Assembly (NCBI RefSeq): GCF_012027645.1
Contig: NZ_SNUU01000001.1
Span: 434,001 to 498,000, forward strand
Direction: 5' to 3'
DNA length: 64,000 nucleotides
DNA from: Thermococcus sp. 18S1
GTDB lineage: Archaea > Methanobacteriota_B > Thermococci > Thermococcales > Thermococcaceae
The translations under genes and the position numbers were made by a program. Under the pieces are notes generated by a model. The model saw nothing but the letters and a program-made list of their open reading frames with translations, was not told where the DNA came from and searched no databases. Shown here piece after piece: positions 44,051 to 52,140 of the stretch (positions within the stretch are counted from its first letter, which is position 1; each line of letters opens with the position of its first letter).

Positions 44051-44956
44051 ATGACGATCAAAGCTCCCACACTCAACATAGGAGGACTGGGCGCTGACCC
44101 CCTCACCCAGAGGATAAACGAGAAGCAGGAGAAGTGGACGTACAAGATAGCCGTCCTGAGCGGCAAGGGCGGCGTCGGCAAGAGCACCGTCGCGGTCAAC
44201 CTCGCCGCCGCCCTGGCAAAGAAGGGCTACTTCGTTGGGATACTCGATGCGGACATACACGGACCGAACGTGGCGAAGATGCTGGGAGTGGACAAGGCGG
44301 AGGTTCTCGCGGAGAAGCTCGAGGACGGCAGGTTCGAGATGATACCCCCGATGAACGACTTCCTCGGTCAGACGACTCCAATAAAGGTCATGAGCATGGG
44401 CTTCCTCGTTCCGGAGGATCAGCCTATTATCTGGCGTGGGTCACTCGTCACGAAGGCCATTAAACAGCTCCTCGGCGACGTCAACTGGGGTTCCCTCGAC
44501 TTCATGATAATCGACTTCCCGCCCGGAACCGGCGACGAGATACTGACCGTTACCCAGACCCTCAAGCTCGACGCCGCGGTTATCGTCACCACTCCACAGG
44601 AGGTCGCTTTGCTCGACACGGGCAAGGCGGTTAACATGATGAAGAAGATGGAAGTGCCCTACGTGGCTGTCGTTGAGAACATGAGCTACCTCATCTGCCC
44701 GCACTGCGGCGGCGAGATAGACATCTTCGGCAAGGGAGGCGGGAAGAAGCTCGCCGAGAAGGAAGGCGTTGACTTCCTCGGCGGAATACCTATAGACCTC
44801 AAGGCAAGGGAGGCTAGCGACGCAGGCATACCCATAGTCCTCTACGAGGACACGATCGCCGCCAAGGCATTCATGGAGATAGTTGACAGGCTCATAGAGA
44901 AGCTCGAAGCTATGAGGGGCGAGAAGGAAGCCCCGGATAAATCCAAGGAGGAGTAA
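44051..44956 (+). CDS. Mrp/NBP35-family iron-sulfur carrier ATPase
   Basis: A 301-residue P-loop ATPase of the Mrp/NBP35 (ApbC) family, which carries and transfers [4Fe-4S] clusters to target enzymes. The deviant Walker A is GKGGVGKS (38-45), Walker A' is LDADIHGPN, and the cluster-binding CPHC (Cys216 and Cys219) lies in the usual place for a dimer-bridging cluster. The C terminus is charged. ATG 44051 follows GGAGGTGA; a GTG nine bases upstream is in that site. It is likely monocistronic, with its own TATA box and an upstream inverted repeat. Confidence 0.94.
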   Translation: MTIKAPTLNIGGLGADPLTQRINEKQEKWTYKIAVLSGKGGVGKSTVAVNLAAALAKKGYFVGILDADIHGPNVAKMLGVDKAEVLAEKLEDGRFEMIPPMNDFLGQTTPIKVMSMGFLVPEDQPIIWRGSLVTKAIKQLLGDVNWGSLDFMIIDFPPGTGDEILTVTQTLKLDAAVIVTTPQEVALLDTGKAVNMMKKMEVPYVAVVENMSYLICPHCGGEIDIFGKGGGKKLAEKEGVDFLGGIPIDLKAREASDAGIPIVLYEDTIAAKAFMEIVDRLIEKLEAMRGEKEAPDKSKEE

Positions 44957-45037
44957 TCCCCCTTATTCCCCCCTTCTTTATAGGTTCCCTGCATTAACTT
45001 TTTAACCACCTCCGGGTATCTCATCGGGAGGGAGAGC

Positions 45038-46405
45038 ATGAAGAGGGTTCCCGTTCTAATCGCGCTCATCCTCCTGCTGGCGGTTCCATTCGTTTCTGCC
45101 GGCGAGCTGGCATATTATCCAAACCCTGAGGCGTTCCATTCGTTTCTGAGCTCAAATTCCACATACACAGTTGTTCCGGGCAACGAGACATGGGCGATGG
45201 GATGGGCATACTACGTGGACGAAAAGCTCTACACGGTCAAGCGCCATGGAAACGACACTCTGGTTCTCGTCGGCAACGTTTACAACAACGAACTCATGGC
45301 ATCCCTATGGAACCGGACGGGACTTCCCGCGAACGCATCCCTTCTTCCATCCATTATTGTCCTCAACGGCACCGTTCTCATAACGGGTTCGGAGGACAGT
45401 ATCTACCTCACCGAGAGGGCATTTGAGGGACTGTGGAACCCCCCCAGAGGCTCGGTGGCCACATTTCTGACCCTGGTGTTCACCATAATCATCGTGTTCC
45501 TGGTTCTTCTCAGCGGCGATGACAGCCACGCGGGAAGATTCTACGCGCTGGCGGCTTCCCTATTCCTTCTATGGTACCTCACTGCAGAAAGACCCAGACT
45601 CACTGACGAATTCCTGGCATACCTCTCGTCCGCTCTAAAATTCGCAATTGACGGCTCCCCCGACTCCCCCCTGAGCGCCATCATGGGAGTGGTCTTCAGA
45701 ACGGTACCCCCAATCGAGGAGAACATAATATTTGTCCACTGGCTCCTTATACTTCTGATAATGTCTCTCGCGTTCTACCTGGCCCCAAGAAGGTCCCGTG
45801 AGCTGGGTTTTCTGGTCTTCGGGCTGACCTTCGTCGCTCCGATGTTCAGGGAGAGCTTCCGTGAGGTAAGCGGCGGTGCCCTAGGCCTCGCGGGTTTCAT
45901 GATAGCCCTCGCGATAGTGAGCAACGTGACGTTCTCGCCCGAGAGGTGGAAGGCGCTCATTCAGACGGGTGTGCTGTCCCTGTTCACCCTCCTGGCGGTG
46001 GCCATAAACCCCTACCTCGTCCTTATGCCGCTAATATTCGTGATAGCGTTCCCCAAAAGGCACCTCAGAAACTACGCGTACCTGCTCATAACGGGAATCG
46101 GCGTCTTCCTGCTCTACGAGGCCTTTGGACTGCCACCCGAGATACCCTCGAACATGGACCCAAACACGCCGGCATACGTCAGGGACTTCCTGCTGAACGG
46201 CTCCCTCACAATCGCAACTGCGGTTTACGCGATCACGGGAAGAGAAAAGAGCATAAGAATGAAGGGACAGACCGCTTTTCTGCTCCTGATGACCCTGGTC
46301 TACATCCCCGTGGCGCTCTTCGTGCCGGCCATGTTCCCCTACTGCTTCGTCCTGCTGGCGGCCCTCGCGGTCCGCCTGATCCACGGGCTCACTCCTCGAA
46401 CTTGA
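45038..46405 (+). CDS. secreted/multi-spanning membrane protein of unknown function
   Basis: A 455-residue protein: signal peptide (1-21), an extracytoplasmic N-terminal domain of about 115 residues with several N-glycosylation sequons, then about ten membrane helices from residue 145 to the C terminus. No family is recognised. The domain arrangement resembles sensors or transport proteins with an outer ligand domain, but this is only a topology-based remark. ATG 45038 follows GGGAGGGAG; the TATA element ACTTTTTAACC (44997-45007) precedes it. A 16-bp direct repeat occurs within the first 110 bp. It overlaps the convergent DUF2110 gene by 17 bases. Confidence 0.7.
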   Translation: MKRVPVLIALILLLAVPFVSAGELAYYPNPEAFHSFLSSNSTYTVVPGNETWAMGWAYYVDEKLYTVKRHGNDTLVLVGNVYNNELMASLWNRTGLPANASLLPSIIVLNGTVLITGSEDSIYLTERAFEGLWNPPRGSVATFLTLVFTIIIVFLVLLSGDDSHAGRFYALAASLFLLWYLTAERPRLTDEFLAYLSSALKFAIDGSPDSPLSAIMGVVFRTVPPIEENIIFVHWLLILLIMSLAFYLAPRRSRELGFLVFGLTFVAPMFRESFREVSGGALGLAGFMIALAIVSNVTFSPERWKALIQTGVLSLFTLLAVAINPYLVLMPLIFVIAFPKRHLRNYAYLLITGIGVFLLYEAFGLPPEIPSNMDPNTPAYVRDFLLNGSLTIATAVYAITGREKSIRMKGQTAFLLLMTLVYIPVALFVPAMFPYCFVLLAALAVRLIHGLTPRT

Positions 46406-47123
46406 TGGCACCGATGAGGGTTCCCTTCAGGTGTGGCCCTATCTCCTTGATTATGCCCGGAGCCTGGGTGCCTTTCTTGAGTATGAGGAGCGTCTCCATG
46501 AGGCCCAGCTCCTCTATGCGCTTCACGTCCCTGCCGTGGCCGGTCTGGATGAGGGCCTTTTCAACGTTCTCGCTAACCGTCCCGGTTATGAAGAGCTTGT
46601 CGTAGCCATCGCTGAGCCAGGAGTTTATCCTCTTCAGCTGGGAGTCGCTGAAGGTCAGCTCAACCTCCCTGGCACCGAACTCCACATCCCTGACGGTCAC
46701 CTCGACGGGGAGGTTGTCAACCCAGCCGAACCTGCCTATCATCTCCCTGACCGGGATCTCACCGAAGGTCTCCTTCAGGTAGTAGAGGGGCAGGAGGGCG
46801 TCCTTCGGCCTCGGGCTGAAGATTCCAATGTCAACGTAGGCGCCGTAGCCAACCTTCCCGAGGTCTATGAAGCGGCCGCGGTAGGTCTCTCCCTCCTTAA
46901 CCGCGCTCAGCCTGTACGGAACCTCACCAAACTCCTCACGCACCAGGTTCGCGCTTATCTCCTCGTCCTCTCCGGTAATGGAGACCTTCACCCAGTTCTT
47001 CCTGACGGCGGAGAGCTTCCACTCAACTTCCAGATCGCCCAGAAGGGCCTTCAGTCTCCTGTCGAGTTTAAGAAAACCGCTCCTGTCACCGTAAACTTTC
47101 TCCAGAATAACCACTTCTTCCAT
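46389..47123 (-). CDS. DUF2110 family protein
   Basis: A 244-residue archaeal protein of the DUF2110 type. It has an N-terminal alpha/beta part and a DLGKVGYGAYVDIGIFSPRPKDALLPL block that resembles an S1/OB-like strand set, followed by GFEVELTFSDSQLKRINSWLSDGYDKLFITG-like sequence; RNA binding is therefore possible but unproven. ATG 47123 follows GGTGAG; a GTG nine bases upstream is not used. It lies 36 bases downstream of the TFE gene on the same strand, so cotranscription with TFE is likely and would hint at a role in transcription or translation. Confidence 0.8.
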   Translation of the reverse strand: MEEVVILEKVYGDRSGFLKLDRRLKALLGDLEVEWKLSAVRKNWVKVSITGEDEEISANLVREEFGEVPYRLSAVKEGETYRGRFIDLGKVGYGAYVDIGIFSPRPKDALLPLYYLKETFGEIPVREMIGRFGWVDNLPVEVTVRDVEFGAREVELTFSDSQLKRINSWLSDGYDKLFITGTVSENVEKALIQTGHGRDVKRIEELGLMETLLILKKGTQAPGIIKEIGPHLKGTLIGAIKFEE

Positions 47124-47159
47124 TCTCACCATCCCCGAAGTTCATTAAAGGAAAGCCAT

Positions 47160-47696
47160 TCAGTTGGACCGCTTTCTGGGCTTCTTCCTGAGGCCGAGTT
47201 CTATCTCGAGCTCCTCAATGCGTCTCTTGAGCTCCTCCACGACCTCGGTGTTGTCGTACTGCATGAGCATGGCTCCACATATCGGGCACTGGAACTCGTA
47301 CTCCATGGCCTCGTCAAAGGTAAGCTTTGGATGACCCGGCGTGCCGCAGTGGTAGTATATCTCGCTGGTCTCCTCCTCCAGCATCTCCCTGAGCTTCTTG
47401 AGCTCCGCCATCTTTTTGGAGCGGATTATCTCGGGGAGGCGCTTGGTCTCGAGGCGCCAGTAGTAGTAATACCAGCCGGTCTCCTTATCCCTTATGCGCT
47501 TGAATTCCGCAAGCCCCTGGTCGTAGAGCATGTAAAGAACCTTTCTCACCGTATTAACGCGTATCTCCGTTATCTCCGCAAGTTCCTCGTCCGTGGCTTC
47601 CTTCTTCTTCTCAAGGGCCTTAATTACCTCAACGGCCTCCTCGCCGCCCATGTCCATTGCAAGTTCGAGGAGCTCCTTGTTCTTCCGCCTTGCCAC
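47160..47696 (-). CDS. tfe: transcription factor E (TFE alpha)
   Basis: The archaeal homologue of TFIIE-alpha, 178 residues. An N-terminal extended winged helix (about 1-90: [37 protein letters not shown]) is followed by a coiled linker and a zinc ribbon (about 118-145). The ribbon reads [29 protein letters not shown]: the second pair CPIC is present, but the first site has a single Cys followed by GTPGH, so the fourth ligand may be His. TFE stabilises the open promoter complex. Start GTG 47696 lies seven bases after GGAGGT. A TATATATA element is centred near 47773. Confidence 0.95.
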   Translation of the reverse strand: MARRKNKELLELAMDMGGEEAVEVIKALEKKKEATDEELAEITEIRVNTVRKVLYMLYDQGLAEFKRIRDKETGWYYYYWRLETKRLPEIIRSKKMAELKKLREMLEEETSEIYYHCGTPGHPKLTFDEAMEYEFQCPICGAMLMQYDNTEVVEELKRRIEELEIELGLRKKPRKRSN

Positions 47697-47837
47697 AGTA
47701 ACGACCTCCAGAGAATATTCGATCCCCTGACTTCACGCCCACAAAGCTGTCCAATATTAAACTATGTGGGCTGGACTATATATAGGTTTTTGTCATATTT
47801 CCAACCACAATGAACAGAAAAGAACATCAGATGAGGG

Positions 47838-48125
47838 TCACTCAGTGAAGTACTCGTTGAGGAGCTCCTTCGCCGAGGGCTTGTAGAGCTCTATAACCTC
47901 TATGTGCTCTATGACGTTTCCCTCGCGAAGCTGAAGCTTGACCTTCCCGCCGTAAACCTGAAGGTCATCAAGCATACCGTATATGGCATCCTCCGCTTCC
48001 AGGGGAGTCTTGAACTTCATTATGTACTCTTCTCCCTCAGAGAGAATGAGCTTGACCCAGTACTCGTTCTTCCTCTTGAACGGACGGGTGATCTTGGGCT
48101 TGAAGTTGTCGATTATGATTTCCAA
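47838..48125 (-). CDS. conserved small protein, unknown function
   Basis: A 95-residue soluble alpha/beta protein, beginning MEIIIDNFKPKITRPFKRKNEYWVK and ending KPSAKELLNEYFTE. No family is recognised. The TTG at 48125 is chosen because GGAGGTGG lies five bases upstream; the alternative GTG at 48140 lies before that site. It sits between the PfkB kinase and TFE on the same strand, with several A/T-rich promoter-like stretches in the 159 bases upstream. Confidence 0.65.
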   Translation of the reverse strand: MEIIIDNFKPKITRPFKRKNEYWVKLILSEGEEYIMKFKTPLEAEDAIYGMLDDLQVYGGKVKLQLREGNVIEHIEVIELYKPSAKELLNEYFTE

Positions 48126-48284
48126 GCGCGCCACCTCCACTCTAAGGATTTTTGGCCCCTCTAAGGCTTTTAGGGCACAGATTTTTAAGGGTTTCTTAAC
48201 AGGAAGCTTAAAAGGAGTACATCGACAGGTATTTAAACGTTATGAAAAAGAGACCCATCCCACTGGAAAGGGAAAAGAACCAGT

Positions 48285-49175
48285 TCAGCCTCCCTCGAAG
48301 GGCAGGCTGAGACCCACCTTCTCCGCAGCGGCCATGACTTCCTTAAGAGACATCACCGCACTCCTGGCCCCAACCTTCTGAACGGTGAGGTACGCCAGAA
48401 GCATCCCGAGCCTCGCGGCGTCATCCAGTCCCCATCCGTTGAGAACACCGTAGATAACGCCCGCGTCAAATGAGTCACCGGCACCGGTGGAATCAACGAC
48501 CTCCGCGCTGAGCCCTCTAATTTCATGAACGTTCCCGGAAGCGTCCCTGACCAGCGCTCCTCCCCCGTTCAGTGTAACCACGAGGTTTTTGGCCCCGGAG
48601 AGGGAAAGGTCGAGGGAACCGAACTTCCTCCTGTACTCGTCCTCGTTCATCATCAGGTAATCAACCCTCTCCTCGATTTCCCTTGACAGCGGGGCCTCCC
48701 CTATGTCCAGGGAAACCGTTATCCCCCTCTCGTTCGCGAACTCCACCACCTTCTCTATCGTCTCCATCGGGTTCGACGAGAGGTGAACGTGCCGCGCCCG
48801 GGAGAGATAGTCAAAATCGATGTTCTTGAGGAGGTTCGCACCGGGATACTTCACTATCCTCTTGTCCTCCCCGCGTATCATCGCTATCGCCACGCCAGAC
48901 GGGACATCGACGACCTTTATTCCGCTCGTGTCAACGCCTATCCCCCTGAAATACGAGAGGTGCGCCTCACCTATCTCGTCCCTTCCAACGGCGCCTATGT
49001 AACCAGTTTTCAAACCAAAGTGTGCGAGCCAGCTTATGGTGTTGGCGGCCGCTCCACCGAGACCGAAGAAAGCCTCCTCGGCGTTAACCTTCTCGTGGAA
49101 TTCCGGAAAGCGCTCGATGAGCATTATGATGTCGTAGTTAAGGTTCCCAATCCCCACAACATCGAACTCCGTCAT
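48285..49175 (-). CDS. PfkB-family sugar/nucleoside kinase
   Basis: A 296-residue ribokinase-fold kinase. Visible are [20 protein letters not shown], the [15 protein letters not shown] substrate lid region, [19 protein letters not shown], and the catalytic [12 protein letters not shown] (anion hole and base Asp). Substrates in this family include ribose, fructose, inosine or cytidine, and in Thermococcales an ADP-dependent ribose-1-phosphate kinase of nucleoside degradation. The N-terminal [20 protein letters not shown] pattern is compatible with the latter, but this is not certain. ATG 49175 follows GGGGTGAG; the frame upstream of it is not used. Confidence 0.87.
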   Translation of the reverse strand: MTEFDVVGIGNLNYDIIMLIERFPEFHEKVNAEEAFFGLGGAAANTISWLAHFGLKTGYIGAVGRDEIGEAHLSYFRGIGVDTSGIKVVDVPSGVAIAMIRGEDKRIVKYPGANLLKNIDFDYLSRARHVHLSSNPMETIEKVVEFANERGITVSLDIGEAPLSREIEERVDYLMMNEDEYRRKFGSLDLSLSGAKNLVVTLNGGGALVRDASGNVHEIRGLSAEVVDSTGAGDSFDAGVIYGVLNGWGLDDAARLGMLLAYLTVQKVGARSAVMSLKEVMAAAEKVGLSLPFEGG

Positions 49176-49255
49176 ACTCTCACCCCTGAGGTGAAAGCTA
49201 CGGGGCATCCGTTAATAACCTTGCGCCGCTGGGGAAAGATTTAAATATCCATTCC

Positions 49256-49271
49256 TACTCATATATGGGTA
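49256..49271. promoter_or_regulatory. TACTC-N6-GGGTA site at the HTH/ACT regulator promoter
   Basis: TACTC-ATATAT-GGGTA covers the predicted transcript start, about 25 bases after the TATA element GATTTAAATATCC (49228-49240) and just before the ribosome site GAGGTGA. One base differs from the perfect TACCC-N6-GGGTA upstream of the Mrp gene. Its place is that of an autorepressor site. Confidence 0.45.
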
Positions 49272-49285
49272 AGAGGTGAACAAAG

Positions 49286-49879
49286 ATGATGCTCATACTC
49301 GAGGCCTACTTCAAGAACTATCCCGCCAGGAGAAAGGTGGCCGAGTTCCTTTTCGAGAACGGCCTCAGCGTAAGGAACGGTAAGATATATCTCCGGAACG
49401 TCGAGGTTCCAATAAGCGAACTCGCCAGGATAATCGGAGTCAATAGGAAGATAGTCTACCACACCATCGAATACATAGAGAAAACCTACCCCCTCAAATT
49501 GATATTTGAGAAGCTCAACCCCCTGCCGAGCCTCATTGAAGTCGCCCCGCTGATGGGATGGGAAGTCCTCGAGATAGAACTGGACAAGGAGAAGTACCTC
49601 CAGGGGTTCTCGCAGGTTCTCGGGCTTCTCCACCAGAACGGGGTTCCCGTCATGGAGGTTTTTAGCAGAAACCTCCGCGAGGAGCCGACGAAGCTCTACA
49701 TAGTCATCGACGGAACGCTCCCCGTCGATGTCTTCGTGAGGATCAAGGAGATGGAGGGCTTCAGGAAACTCATACTCCACACGCCCGAGAAGGATAAGGA
49801 GAAGTACGTCTGCAACTACTGCGAGGTCAAGTACTGCCCCAAGAGGGTCCTGATGGAACGCCTTGCAACTACCCGGTAA
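49286..49879 (+). CDS. HTH/ACT-domain regulator with C-terminal cysteine cluster
   Basis: A 197-residue protein. The N-terminal 70 residues hold a helix-turn-helix ([28 protein letters not shown]), residues 82-165 look like an ACT-type ligand-binding domain ([38 protein letters not shown]), and the C terminus has Cys176, Cys179 and Cys184 (CNYCEVKYC), a probable metal or iron-sulfur site. The regulated genes are unknown. A near-palindrome over its own promoter matches a site before the Mrp/NBP35 gene. ATG 49286 follows GAGGTGAACAA. It overlaps the convergent acylphosphatase gene by 11 bases. Confidence 0.8.
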   Translation: MMLILEAYFKNYPARRKVAEFLFENGLSVRNGKIYLRNVEVPISELARIIGVNRKIVYHTIEYIEKTYPLKLIFEKLNPLPSLIEVAPLMGWEVLEIELDKEKYLQGFSQVLGLLHQNGVPVMEVFSRNLREEPTKLYIVIDGTLPVDVFVRIKEMEGFRKLILHTPEKDKEKYVCNYCEVKYCPKRVLMERLATTR

Positions 49880-50144
49880 CCCTGAACCCCTCAAGCCCCT
49901 CCGGTTCTTCCCATTTTACCTCCACACGGGTTACCCTCGCGAGGGCCGGCCCCTGGTGTGCCCATCCTATCAGGGCCTCGACCCTCTCCTCGTCCCCTTC
50001 TATAACCGCCTCAACGGTGCCGTCGGGCAGGTTCCTCACCCACCCGCTGACGCCGAGCTTCCTCGCCTCCCTCTGCATGCTCCAGCGGAAACCAACCCCC
50101 TGAACGCGCCCGTGGATTCTAAGGTGCGCCCTCACCCGTTCCAT
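49869..50144 (-). CDS. acyP: acylphosphatase
   Basis: A small 91-residue enzyme that hydrolyses acyl phosphates such as acetyl or carbamoyl phosphate. The catalytic motif is complete: [16 protein letters not shown] with Arg20, and [12 protein letters not shown] with Asn38. The fold is the ferredoxin-like acylphosphatase sandwich. ATG 50144 begins the protein with [20 protein letters not shown]. It converges on the HTH/ACT regulator and is divergent from cutA. Confidence 0.96.
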   Translation of the reverse strand: MERVRAHLRIHGRVQGVGFRWSMQREARKLGVSGWVRNLPDGTVEAVIEGDEERVEALIGWAHQGPALARVTRVEVKWEEPEGLEGFRVTG

Positions 50145-50214
50145 ACCACATCCCGTCCCTACTACTCCCGCAACCGATTTAAGCTTATCCGTTGAGCTTA
50201 GGACGGGTGAGAGG

Positions 50215-50526
50215 ATGGAGATGATACTGGTTTACACGACATTCCCCGACTGGGAGAGCGCCGAGAGGGTGGTGAAGGCACTCCTTGAGAGAAAGCTCAT
50301 CGCCTGCGCAAACCTCAGGGAGCACAAGGCTTTCTACTGGTGGCAGGGGAAGATAGAGGAGGACAAAGAAGTCGGCGCCATACTCAAGACGGAGGTCGAG
50401 AAGTGGAGGGAGCTGAGGGACGCCATCAAGGAGATGCACCCCTATGAAGTCCCCCTGATAGCCAGGATAGAGGTGGACAAGGTAAACGACGAATACGCGG
50501 AGTGGCTCGAGAAGGTGCTGTCATGA
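50215..50526 (+). CDS. cutA: CutA-type divalent-cation-binding protein
   Basis: A 103-residue member of the CutA1 family, a very stable trimer with a ferredoxin-like fold. Key residues: [43 protein letters not shown] and [13 protein letters not shown]. In bacteria it was linked to copper tolerance, but the actual role is unclear. ATG codons at 50215 and 50221 are both possible; GGGTGAGAGG precedes them. The DUF99 gene overlaps the end in ATGA. The TATA element CGATTTAAGC (50173-50182) serves both. Confidence 0.93.
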   Translation: MEMILVYTTFPDWESAERVVKALLERKLIACANLREHKAFYWWQGKIEEDKEVGAILKTEVEKWRELRDAIKEMHPYEVPLIARIEVDKVNDEYAEWLEKVLS

Positions 50527-51110
50527 TAAGGAAGGTCAAGCCCCAGATACGCGTCGTTGGGTTTGACGATGGGACGTTCTCTTTTTCTTCCAAACTCCAG
50601 CGGGAGAAAACGATTCTGATAGGTGTCGTCATGAAGGGCTCCCAGGAGGTCGTCGGCGTTCTCTCGCGCTGGATAACCGTCGATGGAAATGACGCCACGG
50701 AGGCCATGATAGACGCCATCGGCTCGTCCAGGTTCAAAGATCTGAGGCTGATTCTCCTTAAGGGTATCACCTACGCCGGTTTCAACGTCGTTGATCTGGA
50801 GAGACTCCATGGAGAAACAGGACTGCCGGTTATAGTGGTCGTCCGGAAGAGACCGGACATCGGGGCGATGGAGGCTGCGCTCAGGAAGCACTTCCCCGAT
50901 GCGGAGGAGAGGCTCAGGCTTCTTAAAAAGGCGCCTCCACTGGTTGAGATGATACCAGAAAAGCTCTACTTCCAGGCCGTGGGTGTGGACGAGAAGACCG
51001 CGGTCGAGGTAATCCGGGCCACCACGAGAACCGGCCTAACCCCCGAACCCCTCAGGCTGGCGCACATGATAGCCTCCGCGGTGATAACGGGCGAGAGCAA
51101 GAGGGAGTAG
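50523..51110 (+). CDS. DUF99 family protein (endonuclease V-like fold)
   Basis: A 195-residue protein of archaeal family DUF99, whose fold resembles endonuclease V. It starts at [20 protein letters not shown], where the FDDG motif is conserved, and continues with [46 protein letters not shown] nuclease activity is not established for this family. ATG 50523 overlaps the cutA stop in ATGA, so the two are cotranslated. A candidate C/D box RNA gene begins 30 bases after its stop. Confidence 0.85.
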   Translation: MIRKVKPQIRVVGFDDGTFSFSSKLQREKTILIGVVMKGSQEVVGVLSRWITVDGNDATEAMIDAIGSSRFKDLRLILLKGITYAGFNVVDLERLHGETGLPVIVVVRKRPDIGAMEAALRKHFPDAEERLRLLKKAPPLVEMIPEKLYFQAVGVDEKTAVEVIRATTRTGLTPEPLRLAHMIASAVITGESKRE

Positions 51111-51122
51111 GTTTATAAGGCG
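51111..51122 (+). promoter_or_regulatory. TATA box of the C/D box RNA candidate
   Basis: GTTTATAAGGCG, centred near 51116, is exactly 25 bases from the first base (51141) of the RNA's terminal stem, the normal spacing in this order. Confidence 0.5.
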
Positions 51123-51140
51123 AAAAATGGAGAAAAGAAC

Positions 51141-51203
51141 GACCGATGATGGCAACAGGGTAGCTACCGAATCCTGATGTGGAAGCCGTTCCAGACTGAG
51201 GTC
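51141..51203 (+). ncRNA. candidate C/D box guide sRNA
   Basis: A 63-nt unit with the layout of archaeal 2'-O-methylation guides. A terminal stem GACC (51141-51144)/GGTC (51200-51203) encloses a C box ATGATGG (51146-51152), a 14-base guide CAACAGGGTAGCTA, D' box CCGA (51167-51170), a 3-base spacer, C' box CTGATGT (51174-51180), a 15-base guide GGAAGCCGTTCCAGA, and D box CTGA (51196-51199). The C, C' and D' boxes each have one to two departures from the consensus (RTGATGA, CTGA). A TATA box lies 25 bases upstream of the 5' end. It overlaps the stop codon of the convergent Usp gene by two bases. Targets were not identified here. Confidence 0.6.
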
Positions 51204-52038
51204 AATCACACGGAACCAGCAGCACAGGAACTTTTGAGTCCCTTATGACCCGCTCCGCAGTGCTGCCGATGAGTAGGTCCTTGATGAAGCTTCTTCCCTT
51301 CTTGCCGATGACTATGAGGGTAGAGTTCTTGGCGAGCGACGTTCCTATTATCGCCTGGCTCGCCGAGCCCACCATCACCTCCGCCTCGAACCCCGCCCTC
51401 AGTCCCCTCACGGACTTTTCGAGGTTCTTCTTCGCCAGCTCTATGTTGTGCTCCAGCTCGTCCATGCTGCCGTAGTCAACCGAGTGCAGAAGGAGCCCGC
51501 TCTCCACCAGCTCCTCAAACTTCCGGACGGTCTTGAGAACCTTTATAGAGCAGTTTGAGAAGTCCAGGGTCACCAGCGGGCGCCTGAAGACCTCGGAACA
51601 GTCTCCGGACAGCTCAAATTTACCGTCCCTGTTGATGTACTTGAGGAGCAGGACCGGGCGCTTCGTGGCCCTCGCAAGGTTCGAGGCGGTGCTTCCGACG
51701 AACATCGTCCGCCATATGTTCTCTCCCATGCTGGGGATAACAACCAGGTCAACGCCCTTCTCCTCGGCGGCCTCGGCTATCTCTATCGAGGGGATTCCTA
51801 TCCTCACGATCGCCTCAACCTTCACACCATCCTTCCTGAGCCCCTCAGCCAGCCCCTCCAGCCTCTCGCGATATATCTCCTCAAGTTCAAATGCCTCGAA
51901 CTCGGCTATGGTGATATCGACGACGTGGATGAGGTAGAGCTCCCTAACACCCATGGGGATGAGCTTGGGAATGCAGGTGCGCAGGGCGTGTATGGACACG
52001 TCCGAAAAGTCGGTCGGGTACAACACCTTCTCAAACAT
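51202..52038 (-). CDS. tandem universal stress protein
   Basis: A 278-residue protein with two Usp domains. Domain 1 (about 1-145) has VLYPTDFSDVSIHAL and a loop PSMGENIWRTMFVGST in which the first glycine is replaced. Domain 2 (about 153-278) starts with RPLVTLDFSNCSIKVL and has the full ATP-binding consensus GKKGRSFIKDLLIGST (G-x2-G-x9-G-S). One active nucleotide site per chain is thus expected. Start ATG 52038 follows GAGGTGTT; the frame continues 85 codons upstream through the divergent gcvT promoter and start and is not used there. Compared with the other two Usp genes it is the most canonical. Confidence 0.88.
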   Translation of the reverse strand: MFEKVLYPTDFSDVSIHALRTCIPKLIPMGVRELYLIHVVDITIAEFEAFELEEIYRERLEGLAEGLRKDGVKVEAIVRIGIPSIEIAEAAEEKGVDLVVIPSMGENIWRTMFVGSTASNLARATKRPVLLLKYINRDGKFELSGDCSEVFRRPLVTLDFSNCSIKVLKTVRKFEELVESGLLLHSVDYGSMDELEHNIELAKKNLEKSVRGLRAGFEAEVMVGSASQAIIGTSLAKNSTLIVIGKKGRSFIKDLLIGSTAERVIRDSKVPVLLVPCD

Positions 52039-52140
52039 CTCGAACACCTCAGTATTAATTTGGACGTTGATGCTTATTATCGTTGCCCATGTATTGGAAA
52101 GGGTTATAACGCCCCGATTGAAGTTTGAACGGTGATAGCT

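Noticed and set aside
45000-45018. A third TAACC-N6-GGGTA-like site near the promoter at 45038
   Set aside because: It overlaps the TATA box and departs from the pattern in one arm; with a five-base arm this can be chance.
48126-48284. Three TATA-like stretches (CCCTTAAAAA, CTTTTAAG, GTTTAAAT on the minus strand) suggesting a hidden small RNA
   Set aside because: No stem, box pair or conserved form could be seen. They are more likely alternative promoters for the small protein at 47838-48125.
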